From: Anaerocolumna sedimenticola
Lineage (GTDB): Bacteria > Bacillota > Clostridia > Lachnospirales > Lachnospiraceae
Assembly (NCBI RefSeq): GCF_009931695.1
Contig: NZ_CP048000.1
Location: forward strand, 1,701,001-1,765,000
DNA length: 64,000 bases
Direction: 5' to 3'
Positions 45,105 through 54,957 of the stretch are shown here, piece by piece; the first letter of the stretch is position 1; every line of letters starts with the position of its first letter. The position numbers and the translations under genes were made by a program. The notes beneath the pieces are model-generated. The model was not told the DNA's origin. It saw only the letters and a list, made by a program, of their open reading frames with translations, and ran no database searches.

Positions 45105-45479
45105 CTCTATGGTGAGGAATCAGGACTTATAAATGATCATTATAATCAGGAACACGAGAAGCAATACGCAAAAAATTTTGAGCAACATAAAACGCTAAAA
45201 CAAGAAGTGATCGATAACATATTAAAAAACAGTGGATATTCTATACTTATTTCCAGTGAGATCAAAGATCCAATGGAAGCGCTCAGGACCTACCGTTCAG
45301 GGGATGTTCCTACTTTGTTACGGAAGCTTATTTAAGGAATTTAAGTGCCTTTACGACGACTCTATCTGGATGATATGGCTAACATTAGTTATCCGGTACA
45401 TATGCTGCTTAACTATAACATATATGCAGGTATAAAAAACTTTGAGGACATCTATAGGTTTAAAAAACTGAGCGACTGA
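45105..45479 (+). pseudogene. Decayed gene remnant between thiolase and ugd
   Basis: Within the 566-base gap one frame stays protein-like for 125 codons apart from two stops at 45333 and 45342: YGEESGLINDHYNQEHEKQYAK, then QHKTLKQEVIDNILK, GDVPTLLRKLI, then LYLDDMANISYPVHMLLNYN. An earlier piece in another frame (NKEYDLLPQIDQSGTSLW) seems to belong to it. I do not recognise the family. The overlapping 67-codon frame at 45232 is a shadow. It is a broken gene, probably of the glycan region. Confidence 0.5.
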
Positions 45480-45539
45480 ATAGTGATACTTATAATATCT
45501 TATAAATTTTTGGATTTATTTAAAGTTTAGGAGGAAGAA

Positions 45540-46706
45540 ATGAAAATAACAATAGCAGGAACCGGTTATGTAGGACTGTCTAATGCTGTTTTATTAGCAC
45601 AGAAAAATGAAGTGGTAGCTCTGGATATAATACAGGAAAAGGTAGACCTAATCAATAACAGAAAATCGCCTATTATAGATAAAGAGATTGAAGGATATTT
45701 AATTGAAAAAGATTTAAATCTAATTGCTACAACAGATACTTACAAGGCATATAAAGATGCGGAGTATGTTATTATTTCAACACCGACGAATTATGATCCG
45801 GAAAAGAATTATTTTAATACCAGAACTGTAGAAGCAGTAATCGCTAATGTACTATCAATTAATCCGGATGCTGTTATGGTAATCAAATCCACAGTGCCGG
45901 TTGGTTACACTGAAAAAGTGAAGTCCATGTTTGAAACGGATAATATCATATTTTCTCCAGAGTTTTTAAGAGAGGGACGAGCTTTATATGATAATTTATA
46001 TCCTTCCCGGATCATTGTAGGGGAACAATCAGAGAGAGCTCATAAATTTGCTGATCTGTTGGAGGAAGGGGCTATTAAGAAAGATATACCTATGCTTTTT
46101 ACCAATTCAACAGAAGCGGAAGCAATTAAGTTATTTGCCAATACATATCTTGCGCTAAGGGTTGCTTATTTTAATGAACTGGATACCTATGCAGAAGTAA
46201 GGGGGTTAAATACCAAACATATTATTGAGGGTGTATGCTTAGACCCTAGAATAAATAGTCATTATAACAATCCGTCTTTTGGTTATGGAGGGTATTGCCT
46301 TCCCAAAGATACAAAACAATTATTAGCAAATTACTTTGATGTACCCAATAATATAATAGCCGCAATCGTAGATGCCAATCGCACAAGAAAAGATCATATT
46401 GCAGAACGTATACTCCTTAGAAACCCTAAAATTGTTGGGATTTACCGATTAACAATGAAGATGAATTCAGATAACTTCAGGCATTCTTCTATTCAGGGCA
46501 TAATGAAACGCTTAAAAGCCAAAGGTGTTGAAGTTGTTGTATATGAACCAGCCTTAAACGATGATAATTTCTTTAATTCTAAAGTAATTAGAGATTTAGA
46601 AGAATTTAAACAGTTATCAGACGTTATTGTTGCTAATAGATGGTCGGATGAAATCTATGATGTGGAAGATAAAGTGTATACAAGAGATTTATATGGTAGA
46701 GATTAA
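45540..46706 (+). CDS. UDP-glucose/GDP-mannose 6-dehydrogenase family
   Basis: The 388-residue enzyme has [20 protein letters not shown] (NAD), [69 protein letters not shown] and [15 protein letters not shown] with the catalytic Cys253. It oxidises a nucleotide hexose to a uronic acid; UDP-glucose is the most common substrate. The stop follows a short C-domain ([21 protein letters not shown]). TAGGAGGAAG precedes ATG 45540. It would supply a uronic acid for a surface polymer, independent of the nonulosonates. Confidence 0.9.
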   Translation: MKITIAGTGYVGLSNAVLLAQKNEVVALDIIQEKVDLINNRKSPIIDKEIEGYLIEKDLNLIATTDTYKAYKDAEYVIISTPTNYDPEKNYFNTRTVEAVIANVLSINPDAVMVIKSTVPVGYTEKVKSMFETDNIIFSPEFLREGRALYDNLYPSRIIVGEQSERAHKFADLLEEGAIKKDIPMLFTNSTEAEAIKLFANTYLALRVAYFNELDTYAEVRGLNTKHIIEGVCLDPRINSHYNNPSFGYGGYCLPKDTKQLLANYFDVPNNIIAAIVDANRTRKDHIAERILLRNPKIVGIYRLTMKMNSDNFRHSSIQGIMKRLKAKGVEVVVYEPALNDDNFFNSKVIRDLEEFKQLSDVIVANRWSDEIYDVEDKVYTRDLYGRD

Positions 46707-47078
46707 TTTATTAACTTTATGTATAGTTCAAATCATTAAAAGTAAGTATACGACTAATTAAATGATTGATTCTGATAGTATGCCAATTTTATAAAAGCAA
46801 TAGAATATTATACGTTGTATACTACAGTTTCATTAGTTAAAATGTTTTCTGCTTCAAAAGTTTAAACAATATATAATACAATGTTAATATATTAACTATT
46901 AAAAATTATCTATAACTAATCTTAAAATCGATATCTTTATTATATTGTTCAAGCTACTGGTAAAACCTATGCAAGTTAAGATAGTAAATGTATATGGATG
47001 GAACTGATCTATTAATACTTTAAAAGGTAATTTTATGGATAATGATTGGGTAGGTAATATTTGATTGGAGGAAAAACC
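46707..47078 (+). other. A+T-rich gap before the second Maf gene
   Basis: No gene or convincing terminator is visible. A weak -10-like TATAAT near 46870-46880 and a TCGATAT near 46928 were considered for promoters but lack proper -35 boxes. The SD of the next gene (GGAGG, 47067-47071) is at its end. Confidence 0.3.
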
Positions 47079-48773
47079 TTGGAATATAAAGTGAAAAATG
47101 TATACGACCAAAACATTCAATTACTAAATAACATAAACAAATTAATATATCATTTCCACTCCCAGAATTATGATTATGCTCTAAGGCTAACTTCCGATAT
47201 AATTAATCTCTTTACCCAACACCTTAAAGTATTAAAAGAATATCAGTCTTATTTCAATCAGGAAATTTTGATTTATGACATGCAATCCACAATGGAAATA
47301 TTTGAAGGTATTCTTAACGCCCAGGAAAATAAAGACTATATCCTATTAGCCGATCTCTATGAATTACAGATAATTCCCCTTTTAACAAAACTCCAGGAAA
47401 TCCTCATAAGCAAAGAGGGATTTTCATTATTAGAGGGTAATTACCAGGCTATGCTAGAGATTATTGAAAAAAATTATAGTAATATTACTACGGAATTGAA
47501 AAAAATGCCGGAACCCTCTACATACGATAACAGATACCAAATTGAATTTACTTCCGTGGGATTAATGACCTTGGCAATAATAGATGAAAATAGTAATAAA
47601 TATTATTTCCACAGTAACAATAACCCATCTTCGGAAGCTATGACATTAGCACATTCCTGGTATAAGGAAGATAAGACAGAATATGTAATTTATGGGCTTG
47701 GATTAGGATATCATATCTTTGAATTATTTAATTTAGACCGGAGTATAACCATCGAGATCTATGAAAGTGACTTAAGGATAATACAATTAATGTGTGCTTA
47801 CTCCAATATAGCGGGTGTCTTTAAGTTTAACAATATCAAGCTTGTGTATGATCCGGAATTCAAACAGTTGATAGATAAATTAAGCAACCTAACGGAGGAT
47901 TCAGAGTTTGTTATTCATTACCCATCGCTTAGAAGTATACAAAATACGGTTATAAGAGAAAAATTAGATAATTATTTTATTCAATATAGTTCTATTAAAA
48001 ATCAGTCCCATTTACTTAATTCTAATTATAGATCTAATGTTAATAACTATGATGGGTTTGTTGATGATTTAAAGGAGAAGTTTAAAGGGAAAGACCTATT
48101 TATCATTGCAGCCGGCCCTTCTTTAGATAAAAATTATTTAGAATTAAAAAAAGTATCTGGAAGAGGAGTTATATTAGCTACCGGTACTGTTCTTAAAAAA
48201 CTGATAAATGCCGGTATAAAACCCGACTATTTTATTGTAACCGATGCGAATGAAAGGGTATATGCTCAGATTTCAGGTCTTGAGAATATGGAAATTCCTA
48301 TGATTTTCTTATCCACAGCCTATAAGGGATTCGCAGCAAAATATAAAGGTAAACGTTATATGGTATGCCAGGAGGGTTATCCTAAAGCGGAAGAATTTGC
48401 TGCCGCTAATAATATTTCTCTTTATCAAACCGGTGGTTCTGTAAGCACTACAGCGCTGGATGTAGGTATCAATCTTGGGTGCAAACGCATCATCTTTTTA
48501 GGACTGGATTTAGCATATACAAATAACTTTGTACATGCATCAAATACTTCAAGAAGAAATCTTGCCAGTACGGAAGGATTAAGACAGGTGGAAGATATCG
48601 AGGGGAACCTGATTTATACCAGCAGAAGTCTGGATATGTATAGAGAATGGATAGAAAAAAGAATTGCAGGCGTTAAAGGAGTTGAGTTTATAGATGCTAC
48701 CGAAGGGGGAGCTAGAATAAGGGGTATGAATATTCTAAAATTAAGTACTTTATTATCAGGTGACAAATTATAA
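47079..48773 (+). CDS. Maf/DUF115 glycosyltransferase, copy 2, with a helical N-domain
   Basis: The 564-residue protein has the DUF115 core: FIIAAGPSLDKNYLEL (about 342-357), FIVTDANERV, GGSVSTTALDVGINLGCKRIIFLGLDLAYTN (about 452-482) and DATEGGARIRG near the end. Its first 110 residues are a helical domain (LLNNINKLIYHFHSQNYDYALRL, NAQENKDYILLADLYELQIIPLL) resembling the free-standing proteins at 16257 and 52533. The start is TTG 47079, seven bases after GGAGG. It shares the Maf function with copy 1 but the two are clearly different in the N-terminal half, so they may serve different acceptors. Confidence 0.88.
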   Translation: MEYKVKNVYDQNIQLLNNINKLIYHFHSQNYDYALRLTSDIINLFTQHLKVLKEYQSYFNQEILIYDMQSTMEIFEGILNAQENKDYILLADLYELQIIPLLTKLQEILISKEGFSLLEGNYQAMLEIIEKNYSNITTELKKMPEPSTYDNRYQIEFTSVGLMTLAIIDENSNKYYFHSNNNPSSEAMTLAHSWYKEDKTEYVIYGLGLGYHIFELFNLDRSITIEIYESDLRIIQLMCAYSNIAGVFKFNNIKLVYDPEFKQLIDKLSNLTEDSEFVIHYPSLRSIQNTVIREKLDNYFIQYSSIKNQSHLLNSNYRSNVNNYDGFVDDLKEKFKGKDLFIIAAGPSLDKNYLELKKVSGRGVILATGTVLKKLINAGIKPDYFIVTDANERVYAQISGLENMEIPMIFLSTAYKGFAAKYKGKRYMVCQEGYPKAEEFAAANNISLYQTGGSVSTTALDVGINLGCKRIIFLGLDLAYTNNFVHASNTSRRNLASTEGLRQVEDIEGNLIYTSRSLDMYREWIEKRIAGVKGVEFIDATEGGARIRGMNILKLSTLLSGDKL

Positions 48774-48805
48774 TTTTTTTACTTCATATAATAGCAGGGT
48801 CACAT

Positions 48806-48880
48806 AATACAGACTAATAATACGAACTAATAATACAACTCATAATGCAGATTAACAATAGACTAACACTACAGAATAAT
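48806..48880 (+). repeat. Degenerate 13-base tandem repeat
   Basis: About six imperfect copies of AATACARACTAAT lie head to tail in the gap after the second Maf gene: AATACAGACTAAT at 48806, AATACGAACTAAT at 48819, AATACAACTCAT at 48832, AATGCAGATTAAC at 48844, AATAGACTAAC at 48857 and ACTACAGAATAAT at 48868. They are not a CRISPR (no spacers). A role in regulation or simple slippage is open; no such array occurs elsewhere here. Confidence 0.7.
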
Positions 48881-49054
48881 AAACATACCTTATAACACTA
48901 ATTCAAAATATAGCCTCATAATAGAGGTAAACATAGTGAATTAACATGGTATTAATGCTACGCTCATCTTATTAGAGTATCTGTACCAAAAAATTTAGCA
49001 GAATTGCATTAGTTATTCTTTTATAAAAAGTTACCGACAGAAAGGTGGCACAAG

Positions 49055-51208
49055 ATGAAAACTATCTTGTTGTGCTTTATCAATGATATTAATCATGGCG
49101 ATATTTTACAGTATATCGAAAAACTGGACAGCTTAGGTTTGGAAATCCATCTATACGATAATATTGTAGACTTAAAAATTCAACCTCATGATATTATTAG
49201 AGAATTGGATTCACTTGAAATTGATAAAAATGCAAATATTTTATTCTTAACAGATTGCGATATATTATTTTATTCCGTTTTTCGGCTTTATCATCAGATA
49301 TTTGATAAGTTTATATATTTTCATATAACAAAAGAAATAAACTATGAGTTGGATAAATTATATGTTCAGTTATTAGATATAGCGATCGATGAGAAAGAAG
49401 CCCTCAGCAAACCAATATACACAAATAATTTTGATATATTACAGTTTTTTGAATCAAAGAATAAAAAGACTTTAGATCAGCTGTTGATTGATTATGATAA
49501 GAAAGAGTTAGTAAATAAAAATATAAAGAATAAGTATTATTACATGGAGGGTCGTTATTATTTCTTTGAACCTTTATATTCACCTGAGAAGGTATTTATT
49601 AATACAGCAGGGATAAACCAGTCCTGCAGTAATACTGAGTATATTTACGACTTAAATTATGAATTTATCTCTCTGGTATTTGAACATCTGCAGAATAAAT
49701 TTAATATACTGGTAAATGAATTTCAAGCTTATTTTGAATCTGTCAGCAGATATTTAAATAAACTGCCAAATTTTCATCGGCAGATGTTTATCTCGATTTT
49801 TAATGACTGGGATTATATAGATGGTACAGATAAACCATATGAGGCTGTTCTATTACTATCTTTTCTGGCCAATTATACGAATCAATCAATGTATTATGAA
49901 AAAATTTTACGTATAGCTTTGAATTCAAAAACTTTAAAAAAGAAAGAATGTTATTTTCTGTACCAGCAAATTAAAACAGTTACATTCATGAAGCCCTATC
50001 TAGCAACAACAGCAATAAATGATATGCAGACGAAGATGTATAAGAATATTTATAAACAATATGAAAATATCTTTATTGATCAACTACAACCGGTTAAAAA
50101 AGAAGATAGAAATAAGGAATTGATAATCATTATAATTTACCAATTTCTCAATGAAGCACATCCTCCGACTCATACGGCGCTAGAAAGAGCGTATAACTTA
50201 ACCAAATACATGAATAAAAAGGTAATGATTATAAATACGCATGAAAACATTACTTTACACGGAAAAGTACCTTATTATTATACACTGAAGTCTAATAATT
50301 TGGAGGAAAATATAACTAGTATCACCTATAAGGATTTGGATTTCCAGTTTTATCAGGTAGCAGAACCTATGCCCTCTGCAGAAGGAATAAGTAAAGTTTT
50401 AAATTTAATTAAGGATAGTAAGCCTTACTTTATATTAAATATCGGAGGAAGCAGTATAACAGCCGACATTTGTGGAAACGTGGTTCCGGAATTATCTATG
50501 GGAGTAGTATTTTCAAATTTACCCAGAACAGTGGGGGAAATTTCCATTATAGGGAAAAGGTTAAACCAGAATGAGTGGGACAAGCTTCTTAATGCAGGGT
50601 ATCAGAAAGATAATATTATAGAAAGTACCTTTACCTTTGAACTGGCCAAACAAAAGTCTAAGATATCACGCAAGGATTTATCTTTACCTGAAAATAGTTT
50701 TATAATGGTGGTTGTTGGAAAGCGTCTAAATGACGATATAACAGAGGAATATATAGAAGCAATATCTAAGACATTTCAACATAATACCCATATTGTTTTT
50801 GCCGGAAACTTTAATAATTATGATAATCTATGTACCAAGTATCCTAACTTAAGGGATCATTCAACTAGCTTGGGACATTATCCGGATATATTGGCATTAA
50901 TGGAAGTTTGTGATCTTTATGTAAATCCTAAGAGGATGGGCGGCGGCTTTTCAATCACGGAGGCCTTTTATAAGGGAGTGCCTGGAGTAACGATAAACTT
51001 TGGGGATATTGCATCGGCAGCAGGCAATGATTTTTGGGTAAAAGATTATGAGGAAATGATACAGATGATACTAAAATATATTAGTGATAAAGATTTTTAT
51101 AGAATCATGTCCCAGAAAGCAAAAGAAAGAGCTGCTATTTTAACTGATTCACAGGAAGCGTTGAAAGAAATAGTGAGGAATGCGGAGAAGAGTAAATTCT
51201 TTTTCTGA
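49055..51208 (+). CDS. Large GT-B glycosyltransferase with unknown N-domain
   Basis: The 717-residue protein has an N-terminal part of about 350 residues that I do not recognise, starting ILLCFINDINHGDILQYIEK, then a GT-B half: NIGGSSITADICGNVVPEL, VVVGKRLNDDITEEYIEAIS, HIVFAGNFNNYDNL, DLYVNPKRMGGGFSITEAFYKGVPGVT and RIMSQKAKERAAIL. The GGGFSITEAFYKG motif is the family donor site. The region holding PPTHTALERAYNLTKYM is a second domain boundary. AAAGGTGGC precedes ATG 49055. It probably glycosylates a surface or flagellar protein; the acceptor is unknown. Confidence 0.7.
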   Translation: MKTILLCFINDINHGDILQYIEKLDSLGLEIHLYDNIVDLKIQPHDIIRELDSLEIDKNANILFLTDCDILFYSVFRLYHQIFDKFIYFHITKEINYELDKLYVQLLDIAIDEKEALSKPIYTNNFDILQFFESKNKKTLDQLLIDYDKKELVNKNIKNKYYYMEGRYYFFEPLYSPEKVFINTAGINQSCSNTEYIYDLNYEFISLVFEHLQNKFNILVNEFQAYFESVSRYLNKLPNFHRQMFISIFNDWDYIDGTDKPYEAVLLLSFLANYTNQSMYYEKILRIALNSKTLKKKECYFLYQQIKTVTFMKPYLATTAINDMQTKMYKNIYKQYENIFIDQLQPVKKEDRNKELIIIIIYQFLNEAHPPTHTALERAYNLTKYMNKKVMIINTHENITLHGKVPYYYTLKSNNLEENITSITYKDLDFQFYQVAEPMPSAEGISKVLNLIKDSKPYFILNIGGSSITADICGNVVPELSMGVVFSNLPRTVGEISIIGKRLNQNEWDKLLNAGYQKDNIIESTFTFELAKQKSKISRKDLSLPENSFIMVVVGKRLNDDITEEYIEAISKTFQHNTHIVFAGNFNNYDNLCTKYPNLRDHSTSLGHYPDILALMEVCDLYVNPKRMGGGFSITEAFYKGVPGVTINFGDIASAAGNDFWVKDYEEMIQMILKYISDKDFYRIMSQKAKERAAILTDSQEALKEIVRNAEKSKFFF

Positions 51209-51227
51209 TTATTATGAATTTTATATA

Positions 51228-51236
51228 TGGTATAAT
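51228..51236 (+). promoter_or_regulatory. Possible extended -10 promoter
   Basis: TGGTATAAT (51228-51236) is an extended -10 with a perfect TATAAT. No -35 is evident, as is allowed with an extended -10. It lies 38 bases before the CgeB-like gene and could let it be read separately from the upstream transferase. Confidence 0.4.
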
Positions 51237-51273
51237 TTAACGCTAGCTATATTCAATTAATAAGTGAGGATAT

Positions 51274-52443
51274 ATGAAGAAAATTTTAATTCTTAAAGGG
51301 ATTTCGCAATACAATGTACTAAGGTATGCAGCAGATGCCATAGCTTCAGGATTTAAAGACTTAGGTTGTCAGGTCAAGGTTATAGGGTTTCATGCAGCAG
51401 ATGATTTTGATGTTGCATTAAGGGAAATTATGGGAGAGTATGACCTTATATTTTCCTTTCAGGCTCTGTTTTTTGATTATAAATTAGAAGACAATACATT
51501 TCTTTACAATAATATTTCAACTCCCGTATTTGGATATATAGTAGACCATCCCTCATATCATCATGAGAGATTATCTGCAGAACTAAATTCCAATGTATAC
51601 CTGGGGTGTATCGATAATAAACACGTGAGCTATATAAGGAGATATTATCCTGGTATAAAAAATGTCTTTTATATTCCGCATGCGGGGTTTGAATCGAAAG
51701 AACGGATACCGTTCGAAAAGAAAGATATAGATCTTTTCTTCCCAGGTACCTATACACCTTCTTTATCATACGTTGAAGCAATTAACCAATTACCTGATAT
51801 ATTCTGCAAGACAGCATATAAAATAATCGAATATATGCAAAACGATTTAACAGTAACCTTAGAGGGTGCCCTTGAGGTATATTTTAATAGTATTGGATTT
51901 AATTGTTCCATAGATGAATTCAGAGAACTAATGGTTATGCTTCTTCCTGTTGATGGTTATATACGTTCTTTTTACAGAGATTTATGTATTCATACTTTAC
52001 TGGAAAATGGAATCCATGTAACCGTGGCAGGAAACGGGTGGAGAGAATTTATTACATCCTATAGTGAAAATTTAAACGTAATTTCTGACAAAGGAATAGA
52101 TATAGAAAATGTTATTGAATTAATCGGACGTTCTAAAATTGTTTTAAATGTAATACCCACTTATAAAGAGGGTCTGCATGAAAGACTGATAACCGGTATG
52201 CATTGCAATGCTGTCAGTTTGACACATTCCAGCACAAGTATAGAGAAATTTTTTAAGAATAAAGAAAATATAGTAATATTTGATTTAAACAACACCGATC
52301 AATTACCGTATATCGTTAATGATCTGTTGACAGATGTAAACAAATCAAAAGAAATTGCGATAAAGGGATGCTCCATAGCAGCTGGAAATCATAAATGGAG
52401 TGATAGAGCGCGAGATATTTTAAATATATGCTGTAATATTTAG
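51274..52443 (+). CDS. CgeB-like glycosyltransferase
   Basis: The 389-residue protein opens ILILKGISQYNVLRYAADAIASGFKDLG and has YDLIFSFQALFFDYKL, PVFGYIVDHPSYHHERL and YIPHAGFESK; then INVIPTYKEGLHERLITGMHCNAVSLTHSS is the donor-side motif of the Glyco_trans_1_2/CgeB group. Similar spore or surface enzymes add sugars to proteins. It begins 65 bases after the previous stop. It is probably cytosolic, with no membrane segment. Confidence 0.72.
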   Translation: MKKILILKGISQYNVLRYAADAIASGFKDLGCQVKVIGFHAADDFDVALREIMGEYDLIFSFQALFFDYKLEDNTFLYNNISTPVFGYIVDHPSYHHERLSAELNSNVYLGCIDNKHVSYIRRYYPGIKNVFYIPHAGFESKERIPFEKKDIDLFFPGTYTPSLSYVEAINQLPDIFCKTAYKIIEYMQNDLTVTLEGALEVYFNSIGFNCSIDEFRELMVMLLPVDGYIRSFYRDLCIHTLLENGIHVTVAGNGWREFITSYSENLNVISDKGIDIENVIELIGRSKIVLNVIPTYKEGLHERLITGMHCNAVSLTHSSTSIEKFFKNKENIVIFDLNNTDQLPYIVNDLLTDVNKSKEIAIKGCSIAAGNHKWSDRARDILNICCNI

Positions 52444-52532
52444 CGGCATCTATTTCATAAAAAATGATTTAAATTAGTTAATTCACTAATTAGAAATTAT
52501 TTAATAAATTATAAAATGAAAGGTGAACATAA

Positions 52533-52931
52533 TTGTTCTTAGGAAAAATAATGGAGGAAAATACGCTTAAAGTTCAGCAAATGGAGGCATTGGAAGAATT
52601 ACATAATTATCTGATTAAATTAGTACCGGCTGTTGAGGCTATAATTATTGAATTGCGGGGAGAAAAAAGATCAGATACAGACGAGCTCTTTAATGCTATT
52701 ATAAATGGTATCAATTGGTCTATTGAAGTATTGAATAGAACTATGGATATTGTAAATGAAAATGATGAGGTTATAGAGAAAGAGAATATAAATGATACCA
52801 TTAAAAAGTTTAGTTTTGCTATTAGAGAACATAATGAATTAGATATTGCAGATATTTTGGAAAAAAACATTCTGCCATTTCTGGTGACTGTAAAAAGCAG
52901 AGTCAGTGTAATAACAAATCGTACTAGTTAA
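52533..52931 (+). CDS. Small helical protein, relative of the Maf N-domain
   Basis: I do not recognise a named family. The 132-residue protein is all-helical (ENTLKVQQMEALEELHNYLIKL, LFNAIINGINWSIEVLNRTMDIV, SFAIREHNELDIADILEKNILPFL). The last segment matches the pattern at 16257 and in the Maf at 47079: a charged turn, (L/I)AD(I/L), E/Y..., I...L. TTG 52533 follows AAAGGTGA; ATG 52551 is the other candidate. Its place in the glycan region and the resemblance suggest an adaptor of a Maf-type transferase, by inference only. Confidence 0.65.
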   Translation: MFLGKIMEENTLKVQQMEALEELHNYLIKLVPAVEAIIIELRGEKRSDTDELFNAIINGINWSIEVLNRTMDIVNENDEVIEKENINDTIKKFSFAIREHNELDIADILEKNILPFLVTVKSRVSVITNRTS

Positions 52932-53524
52932 TAGCTAAAAGTAAAAAAATAGTAAAAAAAGAAATAGTAGAGTGTATAATGTATAAAGTTGATAAGTTAT
53001 TTTCTCTTGGGCTAAAAATGTTCTAAAAAATTTAACGTTAATAAACAGATACTTTATATAGGGTTAATATGATATGTTTTGTAATAAAGATAGGTGGTTT
53101 TTAGATGAAATTTTCTAAAAACCACCTGGTAGAAATTACAGAGAATTGAATGTGATATTTCGATAATTATGACTTATTCGGTTTTACGAATAGAACCGTT
53201 TTTAATTTTCAATCATTTTAATTACCTTTCATCCAACCCATATAGAAAAAATAGATTTAATAGAAGTTTAATAGAAATTTTCTATAAATTTAGTATAACA
53301 CGACATAATATATTATACAATATTGGTAAAACGACAATTTTCTCTACATAATTATGTCTATTATGCATACAAAATTTGATATTAATTTATAAAAGTTTTA
53401 ATTTATGAGTCGAATTTTTAAACAAATAAAATGGAAAAAATTTGGCAATATGTCGATGGTATCTAGCCTATAAGTGCAGTATACTAAAATGTTGTATATA
53501 TTTTTTACAAGGGAGATTTGTAAA
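52932..53524 (+). repeat. Long gap with a perfect 14-bp inverted repeat
   Basis: AGGTGGTTTTTAGA (53092-53105) pairs perfectly with TCTAAAAACCACCT (53114-53127) around an eight-base loop. No T-run follows on either strand, so it is not a plain terminator; it may be a miniature mobile element end, a regulator site or an RNA stem. The remainder is A+T-rich without a credible gene; a 60-codon frame at 53169 has no support. Confidence 0.6.
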
Positions 53525-54541
53525 ATGATTACGATTAGTGCTTGCTTGATTGTAAAAAATGAAGAAAAGGTACTTGCCAGATGTTTGGAGAGCCTAAAAG
53601 ATATTGTGGATGAGATTATAATTATCGATACCGGATCAATGGATGGTACAAAAGAACTAGCAAAATTATATACAGAAAAAATCTATGATTTTAAATGGGT
53701 GGATGACTTCTCAGCAGCCAGAAATTTTTCCTTTTCAAAGGCAGCTATGGACTATATTTATGTGGCAGATGCGGATGAAGTGATTGATGAGGAAAATAGA
53801 AAAAAGTTTTTGGACTTAAAGAAAGCCTTATTACCGGAGATTGAAATAGTGCAGATGTTATATTCCAATCAGCTAGCATTTAATACTACATATAATTATG
53901 ATACAGAGTATAGGCCAAAGCTTTATAAACGAATCAGAAATTTTACATGGGTTGATCCAATCCATGAATCAGTAGCGTTACAACCTGTGATATATGACAG
54001 CGATATCACTATCATACATTTACCGGAAAATAATCATGCCGGAAGGGATTTTAAAACCTTTCAGTCAGTAATTAAACGAGGTGAAAAATTATCGGAAAAA
54101 TTACTGAATCTGTATGCCAGAGAATTATTTATAGCGGGTACGGAATTTGATTTTTTAGAAGCCGAAACTTATTTTGAAGAACAGGCAGAAGAGAATCTGC
54201 CTTATGAAAGTTTAAAGGTAATTCATTGTGTATTGGCTAAGTGCGGACGTCTAAGACAAGACGAAGTACAAATGTATAAATATTCCTTAAAAAATATTGC
54301 TGGGGGGAAACCCAGTGCGGAAATATGTTATGAGGTAGGGGAATATTTTTATGAAAATGGAGATTATAAGGAAGCTATTATCTGGTATTACAACGCTGCT
54401 TATGAGACAGAATGTGACCTTAATATACATTTCTCCGGCGATTATCCTTTATTACGCCTTTCAAACTGTTACAATAAATTAGGGATGAAAGAACAGTCAG
54501 AAACTTACAAAAAGCTTGCTGATAATTGGCAACAAAGGTAA
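53525..54541 (+). CDS. GT2 glycosyltransferase with a TPR-like tail
   Basis: The first 220 residues are a GT2 enzyme of the SunS-like type: ISACLIVKNEEKVLARCLESL, IIIDTGSMDGTKELA, FKWVDDFSAARNFSFSKA, YVADADEVIDEEN and WVDPIHESVALQPV. The C-terminal 110 residues (EICYEVGEYFYENGDYKEAIIWYYNAAYE, LSNCYNKLGMKEQSETYKKL) are tetratricopeptide-like helices. Relatives glycosylate peptides or proteins at Cys or Ser. GGGAGA is eight bases before ATG 53525, so I do not extend to 53474. It lies alone and is followed by a terminator. Confidence 0.85.
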   Translation: MITISACLIVKNEEKVLARCLESLKDIVDEIIIIDTGSMDGTKELAKLYTEKIYDFKWVDDFSAARNFSFSKAAMDYIYVADADEVIDEENRKKFLDLKKALLPEIEIVQMLYSNQLAFNTTYNYDTEYRPKLYKRIRNFTWVDPIHESVALQPVIYDSDITIIHLPENNHAGRDFKTFQSVIKRGEKLSEKLLNLYARELFIAGTEFDFLEAETYFEEQAEENLPYESLKVIHCVLAKCGRLRQDEVQMYKYSLKNIAGGKPSAEICYEVGEYFYENGDYKEAIIWYYNAAYETECDLNIHFSGDYPLLRLSNCYNKLGMKEQSETYKKLADNWQQR

Positions 54542-54629
54542 GATATTTATTATAAATTGCAGTACTGTTATTAGCGCTTTAAATGTATAGAGGTTACCGG
54601 TGACTTTTTTAAAAAAATTATTAATAAAT

Positions 54630-54671
54630 ACGCCGATTGTGAAGACATTTTCTCACAGACGGCGTTTTATT
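54630..54671 (+). terminator. Terminator after the GT2-TPR gene
   Basis: ACGCCGATTGTGA (54630-54642) pairs with TCACAGACGGCGT (54653-54665), one mismatch and one G-U pair, with a ten-base loop, then TTTATTAT. It is 89 bases after the stop. The rest of the 416-base gap up to 54957 holds no gene; a 60-codon frame at 54837 lacks support. Confidence 0.82.
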
Positions 54672-54957
54672 ATATATATCGAATAAATACGCTAAATCAG
54701 AGTAAACGGTAAAATGTATTAAAGATTTTCGAGAGGTTATCTTGTCAATACAATTAATTATATGCATGAGATAAAATTACGAAATAATATATTTAACATT
54801 GTATGCCTTTGCGGTTTGTAAAGGTATGTTTCTGGAGTGAATATTACCAAGTACTTGCTGCTTAAGCTGTATGTACCCCCTCGAATATACCAATATTGTT
54901 TAGAAGTTATTTGGCTTCATTACAGTGATTTAAAATATATTATTTTAGGAGATAGAA

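Noticed and set aside
45232..45435. 67-codon frame between thiolase and ugd
   Set aside because: Overlaps the better protein-like but interrupted frame at 45105-45479 and has no ribosome binding site.
48806..48880. CRISPR array
   Set aside because: Short degenerate repeats lie head to tail without unique spacers, and no cas gene is in the window.
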